From positions 434,001 through 498,000 of the forward strand of contig NZ_FOBF01000005.1 in the NCBI RefSeq assembly GCF_900109355.1: a DNA stretch of 64,000 nucleotides. Reading direction: 5' to 3'. The stretch comes from Nonomuraea pusilla. Lineage in GTDB: Bacteria > Actinomycetota > Actinomycetes > Streptosporangiales > Streptosporangiaceae. How positions within the stretch are numbered: the first letter of the stretch is position 1; every line of letters starts with the position of its first letter. A model generated the notes under the pieces. It was not told where the DNA came from. It searched no databases and was given only the letters and a program-made list of their open reading frames with translations. Positions 1 through 7,972 of the stretch are shown piece by piece. The position numbers and the translations under genes were made by a program.

Positions 1-1
1 G

Positions 2-856
2 GCGCCGCTGTGGCCGGTGCACACCTGGCTGCCCGACGCGGCGGCCCAGGCCCCGGCCGGCGCGGCCGTGCTGCTGGTCGGCGTCCTCGACAAGGTCGGC
101 ACGTTCGGCATGCTCCGCTTCTGCCTGGAGCTGTTCCCCGACGCCGCCAAGTCGTTCACGATGCCGATCGTCGTGCTGTCGGTGATCAGCATCATCTACG
201 GCGCGATCGTGGCCATCGGGCAGACCGACATGAAGCGGCTCATCGCCTACACGTCGATCTCGCACTTCGGCTTCATCGTGCTCGGCGTGTTCGCCATGTC
301 GAACATCGCCCAGACGGGCGCCGCGCTCTACATGGTCAACCACGGCTTCGCCACCGGCGCGCTGTTCCTCGCGGCGGGCTTCCTGATCGCCAGGCGCGGC
401 TCGCCGTTCATCGCCGACTACGGCGGCGTGCAGAAGGTCGCCCCGCTGCTCGCGGGCTTCTTCCTCGTCGCCGGCCTCGCGGGGCTCTCGCTGCCCGGGC
501 TCTCGTCCTTCGTCAGCGAGTTCATGGTCATGATCGGCACGTACTCCAGCTCCGCGCACGGCTCCGGCGCCTTCACGGTGGCCGCGGGCATCTCCGCGGT
601 GGCCGTGATCCTCGCGGCCGTCTACATCCTGTGGATGGTCCAGCGGACCCTGAACGGCCCGACCGCCGAGCCGGTCAAGGCGTTCAAGGACCTTAACGCG
701 CGCGAGGTGTGGGTGCTGGCCCCGCTCATCGCCCTGATCATCGGGTTCGGGTTCTTCCCCAAGCCGCTGATCGACGTGATCCAGCCGTCGGTGGTCCACA
801 CGCTTACCAACGTCAACGTGAGCACCGCCATCGCTGAGAGAGGGACAGGTCAGTGA
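2..856 (+). CDS. nuoM: NADH-quinone oxidoreductase subunit M, 5' end cut by window
   Basis: Proton-pumping membrane subunit of respiratory complex I, of the antiporter-like family. The reading frame is open at the left edge, so only the C-terminal part is present (about 285 residues). The motif PVHTWLPDA near the start is the conserved NuoM/NuoN/NuoL signature, and a TDMKRLIAYTS-type helix follows. There are about eight hydrophobic segments. The stop overlaps the GTG start of nuoN by four bases (GTGA), which implies translational coupling in the nuo operon. Identity is firm; the start lies outside the window. Confidence 0.95.
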   Translation, partial: APLWPVHTWLPDAAAQAPAGAAVLLVGVLDKVGTFGMLRFCLELFPDAAKSFTMPIVVLSVISIIYGAIVAIGQTDMKRLIAYTSISHFGFIVLGVFAMSNIAQTGAALYMVNHGFATGALFLAAGFLIARRGSPFIADYGGVQKVAPLLAGFFLVAGLAGLSLPGLSSFVSEFMVMIGTYSSSAHGSGAFTVAAGISAVAVILAAVYILWMVQRTLNGPTAEPVKAFKDLNAREVWVLAPLIALIIGFGFFPKPLIDVIQPSVVHTLTNVNVSTAIAERGTGQ

Positions 857-2439
857 ACGACGTCATCCAAGCGCCGACGATCGAGTACGGCACGCTGGCG
901 CCGTTGCTGGTCGTCTTCGGCGCCGCCATCATCGGCGTGCTCGTGGAGGCGTTCGCGCCGCGCTACCTGCGCAAGTCCGTCCACGTGCCGCTCACGCTGC
1001 TGAGCCTGGCCGGCGCGTTCGCGCTGGTCATCGTGCAGGTCGCGGTGAACAGCGTGCCGAAGTCCGCGTCGGCCATGGGCGCCGTCGCGGTCGACGGTCC
1101 CTCGCTGTTCATCTGGGGCGTCATCCTCGTCCTGTCGTTCGTCTGCGTCCTGCTGATCAACGACGAGGGCCACTTCGTCGCCTCCGCGGCGGCCGTGCCC
1201 GGCAGCTCCGACGAGGCCGAGGCCGAGGCGGCGGGCAACCAGCACACCGAGGTCTACCCGCTGGTGCTGTTCGCGGTGGGCGGCATGCTGCTGTTCCCCG
1301 CCGCGAACGACCTGCTGACGATGTTCGTCGCCCTTGAGGTCATGTCGCTGCCGCTGTACCTGCTGTGCGGCCTGGCCCGCCGGCGCCGCCTGCTGTCGCA
1401 GGAGGCGTCGATGAAGTACTTCCTGCTGGGCGCCTTCTCGTCGGCGTTCTTCCTGTACGGCACCGCGATGCTCTACGGCTACGCCGGCACCGTGTCGCTG
1501 GGCGGCATCAGCAAGGCGATGTCCACGGGCTCGCTGCTCGACCCGCTGCTGCTGATCGGCTTCGCCATGACCGGCGTGGGCCTGCTGTTCAAGATCGGCG
1601 CCGCGCCGTTCCAGGCATGGAAGCCGGACGTCTACCAGGGCGCTCCCACGCCCATCACCGCCCTCATGGCCTCCGGCACGCTCGTGGCGGCCGTGGGCGC
1701 GCTGCTGCGGGTGTTCTGGGTGGCCCTGGGCAACCTCGACTGGAACTGGCGTCCGGTCATCTGGGGCGTGGCCGCGCTCACCATGATCGTGGGTGCGATC
1801 CTGGCCATCACCCAGACCGACATCAAGCGGATGCTCGCCTACTCGTCCATCGCGCACGCGGGCTTCCTGCTCGTGGGTGTGATGGCGACGTTCGGCAGCG
1901 CCGAGCAGAACGCCCAGTCGCTGAAGGCGATCCTGTTCTACCTGGCGGTGTACGGCATCACCACGGTGGGCGCGTTCGCGGTGGTCACGCTGGTGCGCGA
2001 CCCCGGCGGCGAGGCGGGGCACCTGTCCCGCTGGGCCGGACTCGGCAAGCGCTCCCCGGTGCTGGCCGGCGTGTTCGCCTTCTTCCTGCTGGCCTTCGCC
2101 GGAATCCCGCTGACCAGCGGCTTCTTCGGGAAGTACGCCGTGTTCGCCGCCGCGCTGAACAGCGGCGCGCAGCCCGGCGACCAGATGGGCGGCTGGATGG
2201 CGGGCCTGGTCGTGGTCGGCGTCATCGCCTCGGCGATCGCGGCGTTCTTCTACGTCCGCGTCATCGTGCTGATGTTCTTCAGCGAGCCGGCGGCCGACGG
2301 CCCGGCCATCGCGGTCCCCAGTATGGGGACCGTGGCGGTCATCGCCGTTTCCCTCCTGGTTACGGTAGGAGTGGGGCTCTACCCGGAGTCCGTGCTCGCC
2401 GTTGCCAATGACGCTGCTTCCAGCCTGTTCATCAGATAA
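853..2439 (+). CDS. nuoN: NADH-quinone oxidoreductase subunit N
   Basis: Antiporter-like membrane subunit N of complex I (528 aa, the length usual for actinobacterial NuoN). It is hydrophobic throughout, with about 14 predicted membrane helices. It carries the family helix FQAWKPDVYQGAPTP around residues 254-268 and a TDIKRMLAYSSIAHAGF helix near 320-337, with the conserved lysines of the proton channel. GTG start overlaps the nuoM stop. It is the last nuo gene here, followed after 11 bases by a polyprenyl diphosphate synthase, an order often seen in actinomycetes that links complex I to its quinone substrate. Confidence 0.96.
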   Translation: MNDVIQAPTIEYGTLAPLLVVFGAAIIGVLVEAFAPRYLRKSVHVPLTLLSLAGAFALVIVQVAVNSVPKSASAMGAVAVDGPSLFIWGVILVLSFVCVLLINDEGHFVASAAAVPGSSDEAEAEAAGNQHTEVYPLVLFAVGGMLLFPAANDLLTMFVALEVMSLPLYLLCGLARRRRLLSQEASMKYFLLGAFSSAFFLYGTAMLYGYAGTVSLGGISKAMSTGSLLDPLLLIGFAMTGVGLLFKIGAAPFQAWKPDVYQGAPTPITALMASGTLVAAVGALLRVFWVALGNLDWNWRPVIWGVAALTMIVGAILAITQTDIKRMLAYSSIAHAGFLLVGVMATFGSAEQNAQSLKAILFYLAVYGITTVGAFAVVTLVRDPGGEAGHLSRWAGLGKRSPVLAGVFAFFLLAFAGIPLTSGFFGKYAVFAAALNSGAQPGDQMGGWMAGLVVVGVIASAIAAFFYVRVIVLMFFSEPAADGPAIAVPSMGTVAVIAVSLLVTVGVGLYPESVLAVANDAASSLFIR

Positions 2440-2450
2440 GGGGATCTCGT

Positions 2451-3440
2451 ATGTCCGCGCCTCCCGTGGTTGACCTTCCCATCGAGGACGAGCGGTTGGC
2501 GCAGGACGTGGCCAACGGACTGGCCGCGGTCGAGAAGCTGCTGCGTTCGTCCGTGGAGAGCGAGGACGCCTTCGTCACGGAGGCGTCCAAGCACCTCATC
2601 GAGGCGGGAGGCAAGCGCTTCCGCACCCTGATGGTGCTGCTGGCCGCGCAGTTCGGAGACCCGTCGGCGCCGGGCGTCGTGCCCGGCGCCGTGGTGATCG
2701 AGCTCACCCACCTGGGCTCGCTCTACCACGACGACGTGATGGACGAGGCCCCGGTGCGCCGGGGCTCGCCGTCCGCCAACGCCCGGTGGGACAACACCGT
2801 GGCCATCCTGACGGGCGACTACCTGTTCGCCCAGGCGTCCGACCTCCTGGCCGACCTCGGCCCCGAGCTGATCCGCATCCAGGCCCAGACGTTCTCGCGC
2901 CTGGTGCAGGGGCAGATCCGCGAGACGATCGGGCCGCGCGCGGGGGAGGACCCCGTCGCCCACTACCTGAGCGTGCTCGCCGACAAGACGGGGTCGCTGA
3001 TCGCGGCGTCCGGCCGGTTCGGCGCGCTGCTGTCGGGCGCCCCCGCCGACGTGGAGGAGCGGCTGAGCCGCGCCTGCGAGGCCGTCGGCGTGGCCTGGCA
3101 GCTCGGCGACGACCTGCTCGACGTGGCGTCCTCGGCGACGCAGTCGGGCAAGACGCCCGGCACCGACCTGCGCGAGGGCGTCAAGACCCTTCCCGTGCTG
3201 TACGCGCTCGCGTCCGGCGACTCGCCGCGGCTGTCCGAGCTGCTGGCGGGGCCGGTGGCCGAGGAGGACGTCGAGGAGGCGCTGACGCTGCTGCGCGCGC
3301 ACCCGGCGATGGCGCGGGCGCGCGCGGAGCTGGAGGCGTGGGTGGACCGGGCCCGGAACGACATCTCCGCCCTTCCCGACATCCCCGCCAAGGCCGCGTT
3401 TCTGGCGCTATGTGACTACGTGGTCGAGCGCTCGGGCTGA
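2451..3440 (+). CDS. Polyprenyl diphosphate synthase (menaquinone side chain)
   Basis: Trans-isoprenyl diphosphate synthase (329 aa) that condenses isopentenyl diphosphate units to a long-chain prenyl diphosphate. The first aspartate-rich motif is LYHDDVMDEAPVRR (about residues 91-104), and the second is GDDLLDVA near residue 223. GGKRFR near residue 52 binds IPP. Position directly behind nuoN suggests it makes the menaquinone tail; heptaprenyl or octaprenyl specificity cannot be read from the sequence. A GGGG-type ribosome site precedes the ATG. Its 3' end overlaps the convergent rarD gene by 33 bases. Confidence 0.92.
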   Translation: MSAPPVVDLPIEDERLAQDVANGLAAVEKLLRSSVESEDAFVTEASKHLIEAGGKRFRTLMVLLAAQFGDPSAPGVVPGAVVIELTHLGSLYHDDVMDEAPVRRGSPSANARWDNTVAILTGDYLFAQASDLLADLGPELIRIQAQTFSRLVQGQIRETIGPRAGEDPVAHYLSVLADKTGSLIAASGRFGALLSGAPADVEERLSRACEAVGVAWQLGDDLLDVASSATQSGKTPGTDLREGVKTLPVLYALASGDSPRLSELLAGPVAEEDVEEALTLLRAHPAMARARAELEAWVDRARNDISALPDIPAKAAFLALCDYVVERSG

Positions 3441-4340
3441 CTTCCTGATCCGGGCGGTCTCGCGGACCGCCCGGATGCTGTCGTACGTGAAGATGGCCAG
3501 CGCCAGCCAGACGATCGAGAAGCCGATCCACCGGCTCGACGGCATGACCTCCTTGGCGATCAGCACGCCCACCAGGAACTGCAGGATCGGCGCGATGTAC
3601 TGCAGCAGGCCGATCGTGCTCAGCGGCACCCTGATGGCCGAGGCGGTGAAGCACAGCAGCGGGATGGCCGTGATGACGCCGGCCCCCACGAGCAGCAGCG
3701 CGTGGCCCGCCCCCTGGTCGCCGAACGTCGACTGGCCGGCCACCTGCAGGTAGCCGAGGTAGCCGAGCGCGGGCAGCAGCAGCACCAGCGTCTCGACCGT
3801 GAGGCTCTCCGCGGCGCCCACGTTGGCCTGCTTCTTCAGCAGCCCGTACACGCCGAAGCTGACGGCGAGCGTGAGCGCGATCCACGGCAGCCTGCCGTAG
3901 TCGAGGGTCAGCAGCAGCACGGCGAGCGCGCCGAAGCCGACCGCGATCCACTGCAGGGGGCGCAGCCGCTCGCGCAGCAGCACCACCCCGAACACCACGC
4001 TGACCAGCGGGTTGATGAAGTAGCCCAGCGCGCTCTCGACGACGTGGCCGGTGTTGACGGCGTAGATGTAGGTGCCCCAGTTGACGGTGATGACGACGGC
4101 CGCGAGGGCGAGCAGGCCGAGCTTGGCCGGCTGCCTCAGCAGCTCGCGCATCCACGACCAGTGCCTGCGCACCAGGAGGACGACGGCCACCGCGGCCAGC
4201 GACCACACCATCCGGTGCGCGAGGATCTCCACGGCCCCGGACGGCTTCAGGAGAGGCCAGTAGAGAGGGAAGAGTCCCCACATGCTGTAGGCGGCGATCC
4301 CGAACAGCACACCGCGCCGATAGTCAGGCATGTACCCCAT
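3408..4340 (-). CDS. rarD: RarD-type EamA family permease
   Basis: Inner-membrane transporter of the drug/metabolite (DMT) superfamily, 310 aa, with about ten hydrophobic helices in two EamA repeats. The N-terminal stretch RRGVLFGIAAYSMWGLFPLYW and the segment VNWGTYIYAVNTGHVVE are characteristic of RarD. Substrate is unknown in this family. ATG at 4340 is followed by a second ATG three codons in, so the true start may be nine bases downstream. Convergent with, and overlapping, the prenyl synthase gene. Confidence 0.9.
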   Translation of the reverse strand: MGYMPDYRRGVLFGIAAYSMWGLFPLYWPLLKPSGAVEILAHRMVWSLAAVAVVLLVRRHWSWMRELLRQPAKLGLLALAAVVITVNWGTYIYAVNTGHVVESALGYFINPLVSVVFGVVLLRERLRPLQWIAVGFGALAVLLLTLDYGRLPWIALTLAVSFGVYGLLKKQANVGAAESLTVETLVLLLPALGYLGYLQVAGQSTFGDQGAGHALLLVGAGVITAIPLLCFTASAIRVPLSTIGLLQYIAPILQFLVGVLIAKEVMPSSRWIGFSIVWLALAIFTYDSIRAVRETARIRKSARALDHVVT

Positions 4341-4449
4341 AGTCGGGCATTACCACCCTTAAACACAAATGTCGTCCGCTATATGGAAATGTTTAGATCG
4401 GCTTAAGCGTTGGCGCTGGCGTAGGCTTGGCTACTGGAGGTGGATCCGT

Positions 4450-5112
4450 ATGGGCTGGCTGTTCGGCGGCTACAAGACATCCATGGTCCGACCCGAGGAG
4501 GCCCTGCCGGGCCGCGACGAGGAGATGCGGGTGCCCGCGCGGCACGCCGTCCTCGACGCCCCGCTCGCCCCGCCGTACCCTCCGGGCACCCAGGTGGCCG
4601 ACTTCGGGCTCGGCTGCTTCTGGGGCGCGGAGCGCGCCTTCTGGCGGCTCCCCGGCGTCGTCAGCACCGCCGTGGGCTACCAGGGCGGCTACACGCGCAA
4701 CGCCACGTACGAGGAGGTGTGCACCGGCCTCACCGGCCACGCCGAGGTCGTCCGCGTCGTCTACGACCCCGAGCGGATCTCGTACGAGGAGCTGCTCAAG
4801 GTCTTCTGGGAGTCCCACGACCCGACGCAGGGCATGCGCCAGGGCAACGACGTCGGCAGCCAGTACCGGTCGGCCATCTACCACCACACGCCCGAGCAGC
4901 AGAAGGCGGCCGAGGCGTCGCGCGAGGCGTACCAGAAGGTGCTGACGGCAGCCGGCCACGGCCCCATCACCACCGAACTCGCCCCCGCGGGCCCCTTCTA
5001 CTACGCGGAGGAGTATCACCAGCAGTACTTGTTCAAGGTCCCGGACGGCTACTGCGGCCTCGGCGGCACGGGGGTCGCCTGCCCTGTCGGCCTGACCTCC
5101 GGCGAGGCGTAG
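4450..5112 (+). CDS. msrA: Peptide-methionine (S)-S-oxide reductase
   Basis: Cytoplasmic repair enzyme reducing methionine-S-sulfoxide. It has the catalytic GCFWG motif with Cys56, then the conserved [18 protein letters not shown] segment and EYHQQYL near the end, and a C-terminal Cys pair (DGYCG and ACPVG) suited to disulfide recycling. The ATG at 4450 was chosen because a GGAGG site ends nine bases before it. A longer frame exists upstream, but its basic Trp/Arg-rich extension looks non-coding. Length of 220 aa matches the family. Followed by strong hairpins. Confidence 0.94.
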   Translation: MGWLFGGYKTSMVRPEEALPGRDEEMRVPARHAVLDAPLAPPYPPGTQVADFGLGCFWGAERAFWRLPGVVSTAVGYQGGYTRNATYEEVCTGLTGHAEVVRVVYDPERISYEELLKVFWESHDPTQGMRQGNDVGSQYRSAIYHHTPEQQKAAEASREAYQKVLTAAGHGPITTELAPAGPFYYAEEYHQQYLFKVPDGYCGLGGTGVACPVGLTSGEA

Positions 5113-5134
5113 CGCCCGGGACGGTCCCGGGCGC
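5112..5134. terminator. Hairpin after msrA
   Basis: Perfect palindromic stem GCGCCCGGGAC / GTCCCGGGCGC beginning at the msrA stop codon. There is no U-tract, as is common in high-GC actinomycetes. Likely terminates msrA. Confidence 0.6.
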
Positions 5135-5159
5135 ACCTGGACGACTGAGCACAGGGGGC

Positions 5160-5196
5160 GGTGGCTGCGACGGCCGGCGGAGCCGTCGCCGCCACC
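5160..5196. terminator. Bidirectional hairpin between msrA and MBL gene
   Basis: Stem GGTGGC-t-GCGACGGC pairs with GCCGTCGC-c-GCCACC around a 7-base loop. It lies between convergent genes six bases before the end of the metallo-beta-lactamase-fold gene, so it can serve both strands. Confidence 0.55.
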
Positions 5197-5201
5197 GCTC
5201 G

Positions 5202-6200
5202 TCAGCGCGTGTAGAGGCGGTAGGTGGCCAGGACGTTGAGCCGGTGCAGGTTGCGGCACAGGGCGAGCATGGCCTGCTGGGCGATGTCCTGGGGGACCTT
5301 GTACCGCGCCATCGCGGCCGCCAGCGCCGGGGTCAGCCGCTCCGCCCACGGGTCGGTGCAGGCCGCCATGGTCTCCTCCACCGTGCGGCCCGCCTCCACT
5401 GCCGTGACGACCTCGTCATGGAGGCGCTCCAGGTACGTGACCAGCCAGTCGATGGCGGCGTGGCCGTCACCGGCGGGCCCGTGCCCGGGCACGATCGTCT
5501 CCAGGCCGGGCAGCGCCGCCTTCATGGCGCGCAGCGTGCGGAGGTACGGCTCCGGGCCGCCCTGCAGCAGCATCGGGGCGATGCCCTCGTGGCACAGGAG
5601 ATTGCCCACCCAGGCGACGCGGGCGTCCGGCGCGTAGACGACGGTGTCGCCGGGACCGTTGCCGGGGCCGAAGTGCCAGAGCTGGACCGCCCGCCCGCCC
5701 AGATCGATCTCGGCGAAGGAGTCGAAGACGACATCCGGGGTCCGCCACCTGGTCACCGTGTCGAAGACGGCCTCATCGCCGTACATGTTCCCCGACCTGA
5801 CCTGCTTCTCGTAGCCGAGGTCGGTCATGTTCTCCTTGTTCGCCCGCGACGACACGATGACGGTGTCCGCGGGGAACGCCTGGTTACCGAAGGTGTGGTC
5901 CCCGTGGTAGGTCGTGTTGACCAGGAACCGCACCGGCCGGTCGGTCAGCTCGCCGGCCAGCGACAGGATCTGCTCGGAGACCGCCGGGGTGATCCCCGCG
6001 TCGATGACGAGGGCGGCGTCGCGGCCGGAGACGAGCCCGTTGTTGTCCTTGGGAGGAATGTTGGCCATGAGCGCGTGTACGCCGTCCGCCAGCGTGTGAG
6101 GCACCAGCCGCAGGCCGGACGGCGAGAGGTTCGGCCCCGCGTACCCGCTCGGCCGCTCGGCCAACTCCCGGTCGAGGATGACGTGATGGTCTCGCATCAT
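5202..6200 (-). CDS. Metallo-beta-lactamase fold hydrolase with altered HxHxDH motif
   Basis: 332 aa protein of the MBL-fold superfamily. The segment VNTTYHGDHTFGN (about residues 93-105) matches the HxHxDH zinc motif except that the first His is Thr. PGHG near residue 240 fits the later metal-ligand motif. No signal peptide. The start overlaps the stop of the SRPBCC gene by four bases, and both follow the M24 gene, so the three are coupled. The final ~60 residues are helical. Substrate unknown. The loss of one ligand suggests a mono-metal or altered site; this is inference. Confidence 0.78.
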   Translation of the reverse strand: MMRDHHVILDRELAERPSGYAGPNLSPSGLRLVPHTLADGVHALMANIPPKDNNGLVSGRDAALVIDAGITPAVSEQILSLAGELTDRPVRFLVNTTYHGDHTFGNQAFPADTVIVSSRANKENMTDLGYEKQVRSGNMYGDEAVFDTVTRWRTPDVVFDSFAEIDLGGRAVQLWHFGPGNGPGDTVVYAPDARVAWVGNLLCHEGIAPMLLQGGPEPYLRTLRAMKAALPGLETIVPGHGPAGDGHAAIDWLVTYLERLHDEVVTAVEAGRTVEETMAACTDPWAERLTPALAAAMARYKVPQDIAQQAMLALCRNLHRLNVLATYRLYTR

Positions 6201-6619
6201 GCCTCCAGCAGCGCGCCGAGCCGCTCGAACAGCAGCGGCACCTGCTTGCCGAGCTGCGCGCGGACCAGATGCTCGGCCATTCTCGGCACACCGTCGAGTT
6301 CCAGCCGGAACTCGACCTCGCAGCCGTCGCCGGACTGCCGCACCGCGTACTTCTGGGTCACGCCGGGACGGGCGCCGGGAGCGGTCCGCAAGGTGATCTG
6401 CTCGCCCGGGACGTAGTCGTCGACGGTGAGGTCCAGCTCGGTGCGCCGCCCCATCACCTTGCGCACCTGGCTGACCGGCGCGCCCTCACGGAGCGGGCCC
6501 TCGACGCGGGCCTCCAGCACGTCCGACTGCCAGGCGGGATACCCCGCGATGTCGGACAGGACGGCGAAGACCGTCCCCGGAGCGTGGGGGAATCCGGCGA
6601 CGTGGTCGACGGTGATCAT
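6197..6619 (-). CDS. SRPBCC family (polyketide cyclase/START-like) protein
   Basis: 140 aa, the normal size for a single START-like helix-grip domain that binds hydrophobic ligands. It begins MITVDHVAGFPHAPGTVFAV, the usual first strand and helix, and ends with a long C-terminal helix. Overlaps both neighbours by four bases (ATGA type), so it belongs to one operon with the M24-like protein upstream and the MBL-fold hydrolase downstream. It could bind or present the small molecule those enzymes act on; there is no direct evidence for the ligand. Confidence 0.75.
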   Translation of the reverse strand: MITVDHVAGFPHAPGTVFAVLSDIAGYPAWQSDVLEARVEGPLREGAPVSQVRKVMGRRTELDLTVDDYVPGEQITLRTAPGARPGVTQKYAVRQSGDGCEVEFRLELDGVPRMAEHLVRAQLGKQVPLLFERLGALLEA

Positions 6620-7863
6620 GACTGGCTCCTCAGCAGCTGAGCGGTGAACGGGTTGAGCTCGACGGGGCCGTCCTCGCCGATGACGACGGTTCCGCCGAGG
6701 TTGGTCAGGCGCTCGCCGATCACGGCGTTGGGTTCGAACGCGAAGGTCATCCCGGGGGCCAGGGGCAGCTCGCCGCCCATGGTGGGCAGGTCGAACAGCC
6801 GCCCGTACCGCGCCGCCTCGGGCAGCCTGCGCAGGCCCGCCCCGAAGCCGCAGACGGGGCCCATCGGGTTGAGGGTGTGGACCAACGGGTGGACGTTCCA
6901 GGCGTCGGCGTCCCGCAGCGGGCCCTCCATGGCCTCCACCATGTCGCCGAACGTGTTGCCCGGACGAGCCGCGGCCAATCCGGCCTCGTAGCTGGCACGG
7001 GCCACCTTCGCGCCGGCCTCGATGTCGGGGTGCGGCTCGCCGACGGCGATGGCGACCTGGTGCTGGGTCTCCTTCATGCCGAAGCGGCAGAACACCTCCG
7101 CCATGACGACGTCGCCCTCCTCGATCGTCCGTGGCGCCTGCGGCCGGTACGACCAGGCGGGCGGCCCCCAGGAGACGAACCCGGGGCCGGACGACAGCAG
7201 CATGCCGGGGGCGGCCAGGCCGCGCCGGAACGCCGCCGCCATGCCGGCCGCGTAGACGTCGGCTTCGCTGACGCCCGGCCGTGCCACCTCCAGCATGGCG
7301 GCGGCCATGGCGTCGCCGGTCTCGGCGGAGTGCCGGATGACCGCGAGCTCCTCATCGGACTGGCAGACGGTGGCGAACAGGTAGCTCAGCCCGACGGGTT
7401 TGAAGGTCACCTCGGGCAGCTCGGCCAGCACCGCGGACCACAGCCCGTGCGGCATGATCGGATTGATGTGGAACGGGGGGTAGGGGTCCAGCCCCAGCAC
7501 GCCGACCGACGCCGCCTCCAGCCGGTGTTCCCGGAGGACCTCCACGACACCGGCGGCGTGCTTGGCGACGCGGATGCGCTCCGGGGGGATCCACAGGGTC
7601 TCGCCTCGTCTGCCCGCCTGGATGTGGTCGGCGACGGGGAGCGTCGACCAGGTCAGCTCGATGGGGTCGGCGTCGCGGCAGAAGATGACGATCGCCCCGG
7701 GCCGGTCGTTGGTGAAGTAGACGTCCGGAGCGAAGGGGGCGAGGTCGACGCACTCGTGCTCACCGTACGCGATGAGCGCCTGCACATCCTCGGCTTCCAT
7801 GATCTCGCGAGCGAGCGCCCAGCGCCGGTCCCGCTCCGCGAGTGAATAGGTGGGAATGCTCAT
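6616..7863 (-). CDS. M24 family (creatinase/Xaa-Pro peptidase-like) protein
   Basis: 415 aa with the two-domain layout of the pita-bread family: a creatinase N-terminal domain (to about residue 150) and an M24 catalytic fold after it. EPNAVIGE and the final VVIGEDGPVELN keep the two distal Glu ligand regions. The two usual Asp ligands appear replaced, since the corresponding stretch reads AEVFCRFGMKETQHQV, closer to creatinase than to a metal peptidase. A C-N hydrolase such as creatinase is therefore as likely as a peptidase. ATG at 7863 begins the conserved part; a nine-codon upstream extension is possible. First gene of a coupled three-gene set. Confidence 0.75.
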   Translation of the reverse strand: MSIPTYSLAERDRRWALAREIMEAEDVQALIAYGEHECVDLAPFAPDVYFTNDRPGAIVIFCRDADPIELTWSTLPVADHIQAGRRGETLWIPPERIRVAKHAAGVVEVLREHRLEAASVGVLGLDPYPPFHINPIMPHGLWSAVLAELPEVTFKPVGLSYLFATVCQSDEELAVIRHSAETGDAMAAAMLEVARPGVSEADVYAAGMAAAFRRGLAAPGMLLSSGPGFVSWGPPAWSYRPQAPRTIEEGDVVMAEVFCRFGMKETQHQVAIAVGEPHPDIEAGAKVARASYEAGLAAARPGNTFGDMVEAMEGPLRDADAWNVHPLVHTLNPMGPVCGFGAGLRRLPEAARYGRLFDLPTMGGELPLAPGMTFAFEPNAVIGERLTNLGGTVVIGEDGPVELNPFTAQLLRSQS

Positions 7864-7972
7864 GCGGTCGACGGTAGGAACCGGCGGCACCGGACCGCCT
7901 CCGTCACATGACGTGAGTGGCCGGCGGGGTCCGGCGGCCCGCTTAGGTAATCACGACCGCCCGGTGAGGTAC

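Noticed and set aside
850-2022. Long antisense frame opposite nuoN
   Set aside because: Composition is His/Arg/Gln-rich, as expected for the reverse strand of high-GC coding DNA; it has no start signal or recognisable domain, and nuoN itself is certain.
3408-3440. Frameshift or misassembly at the prenyl synthase/rarD junction
   Set aside because: The 33-base convergent overlap leaves both reading frames intact to natural C-termini; such overlaps are common in compact actinomycete DNA.
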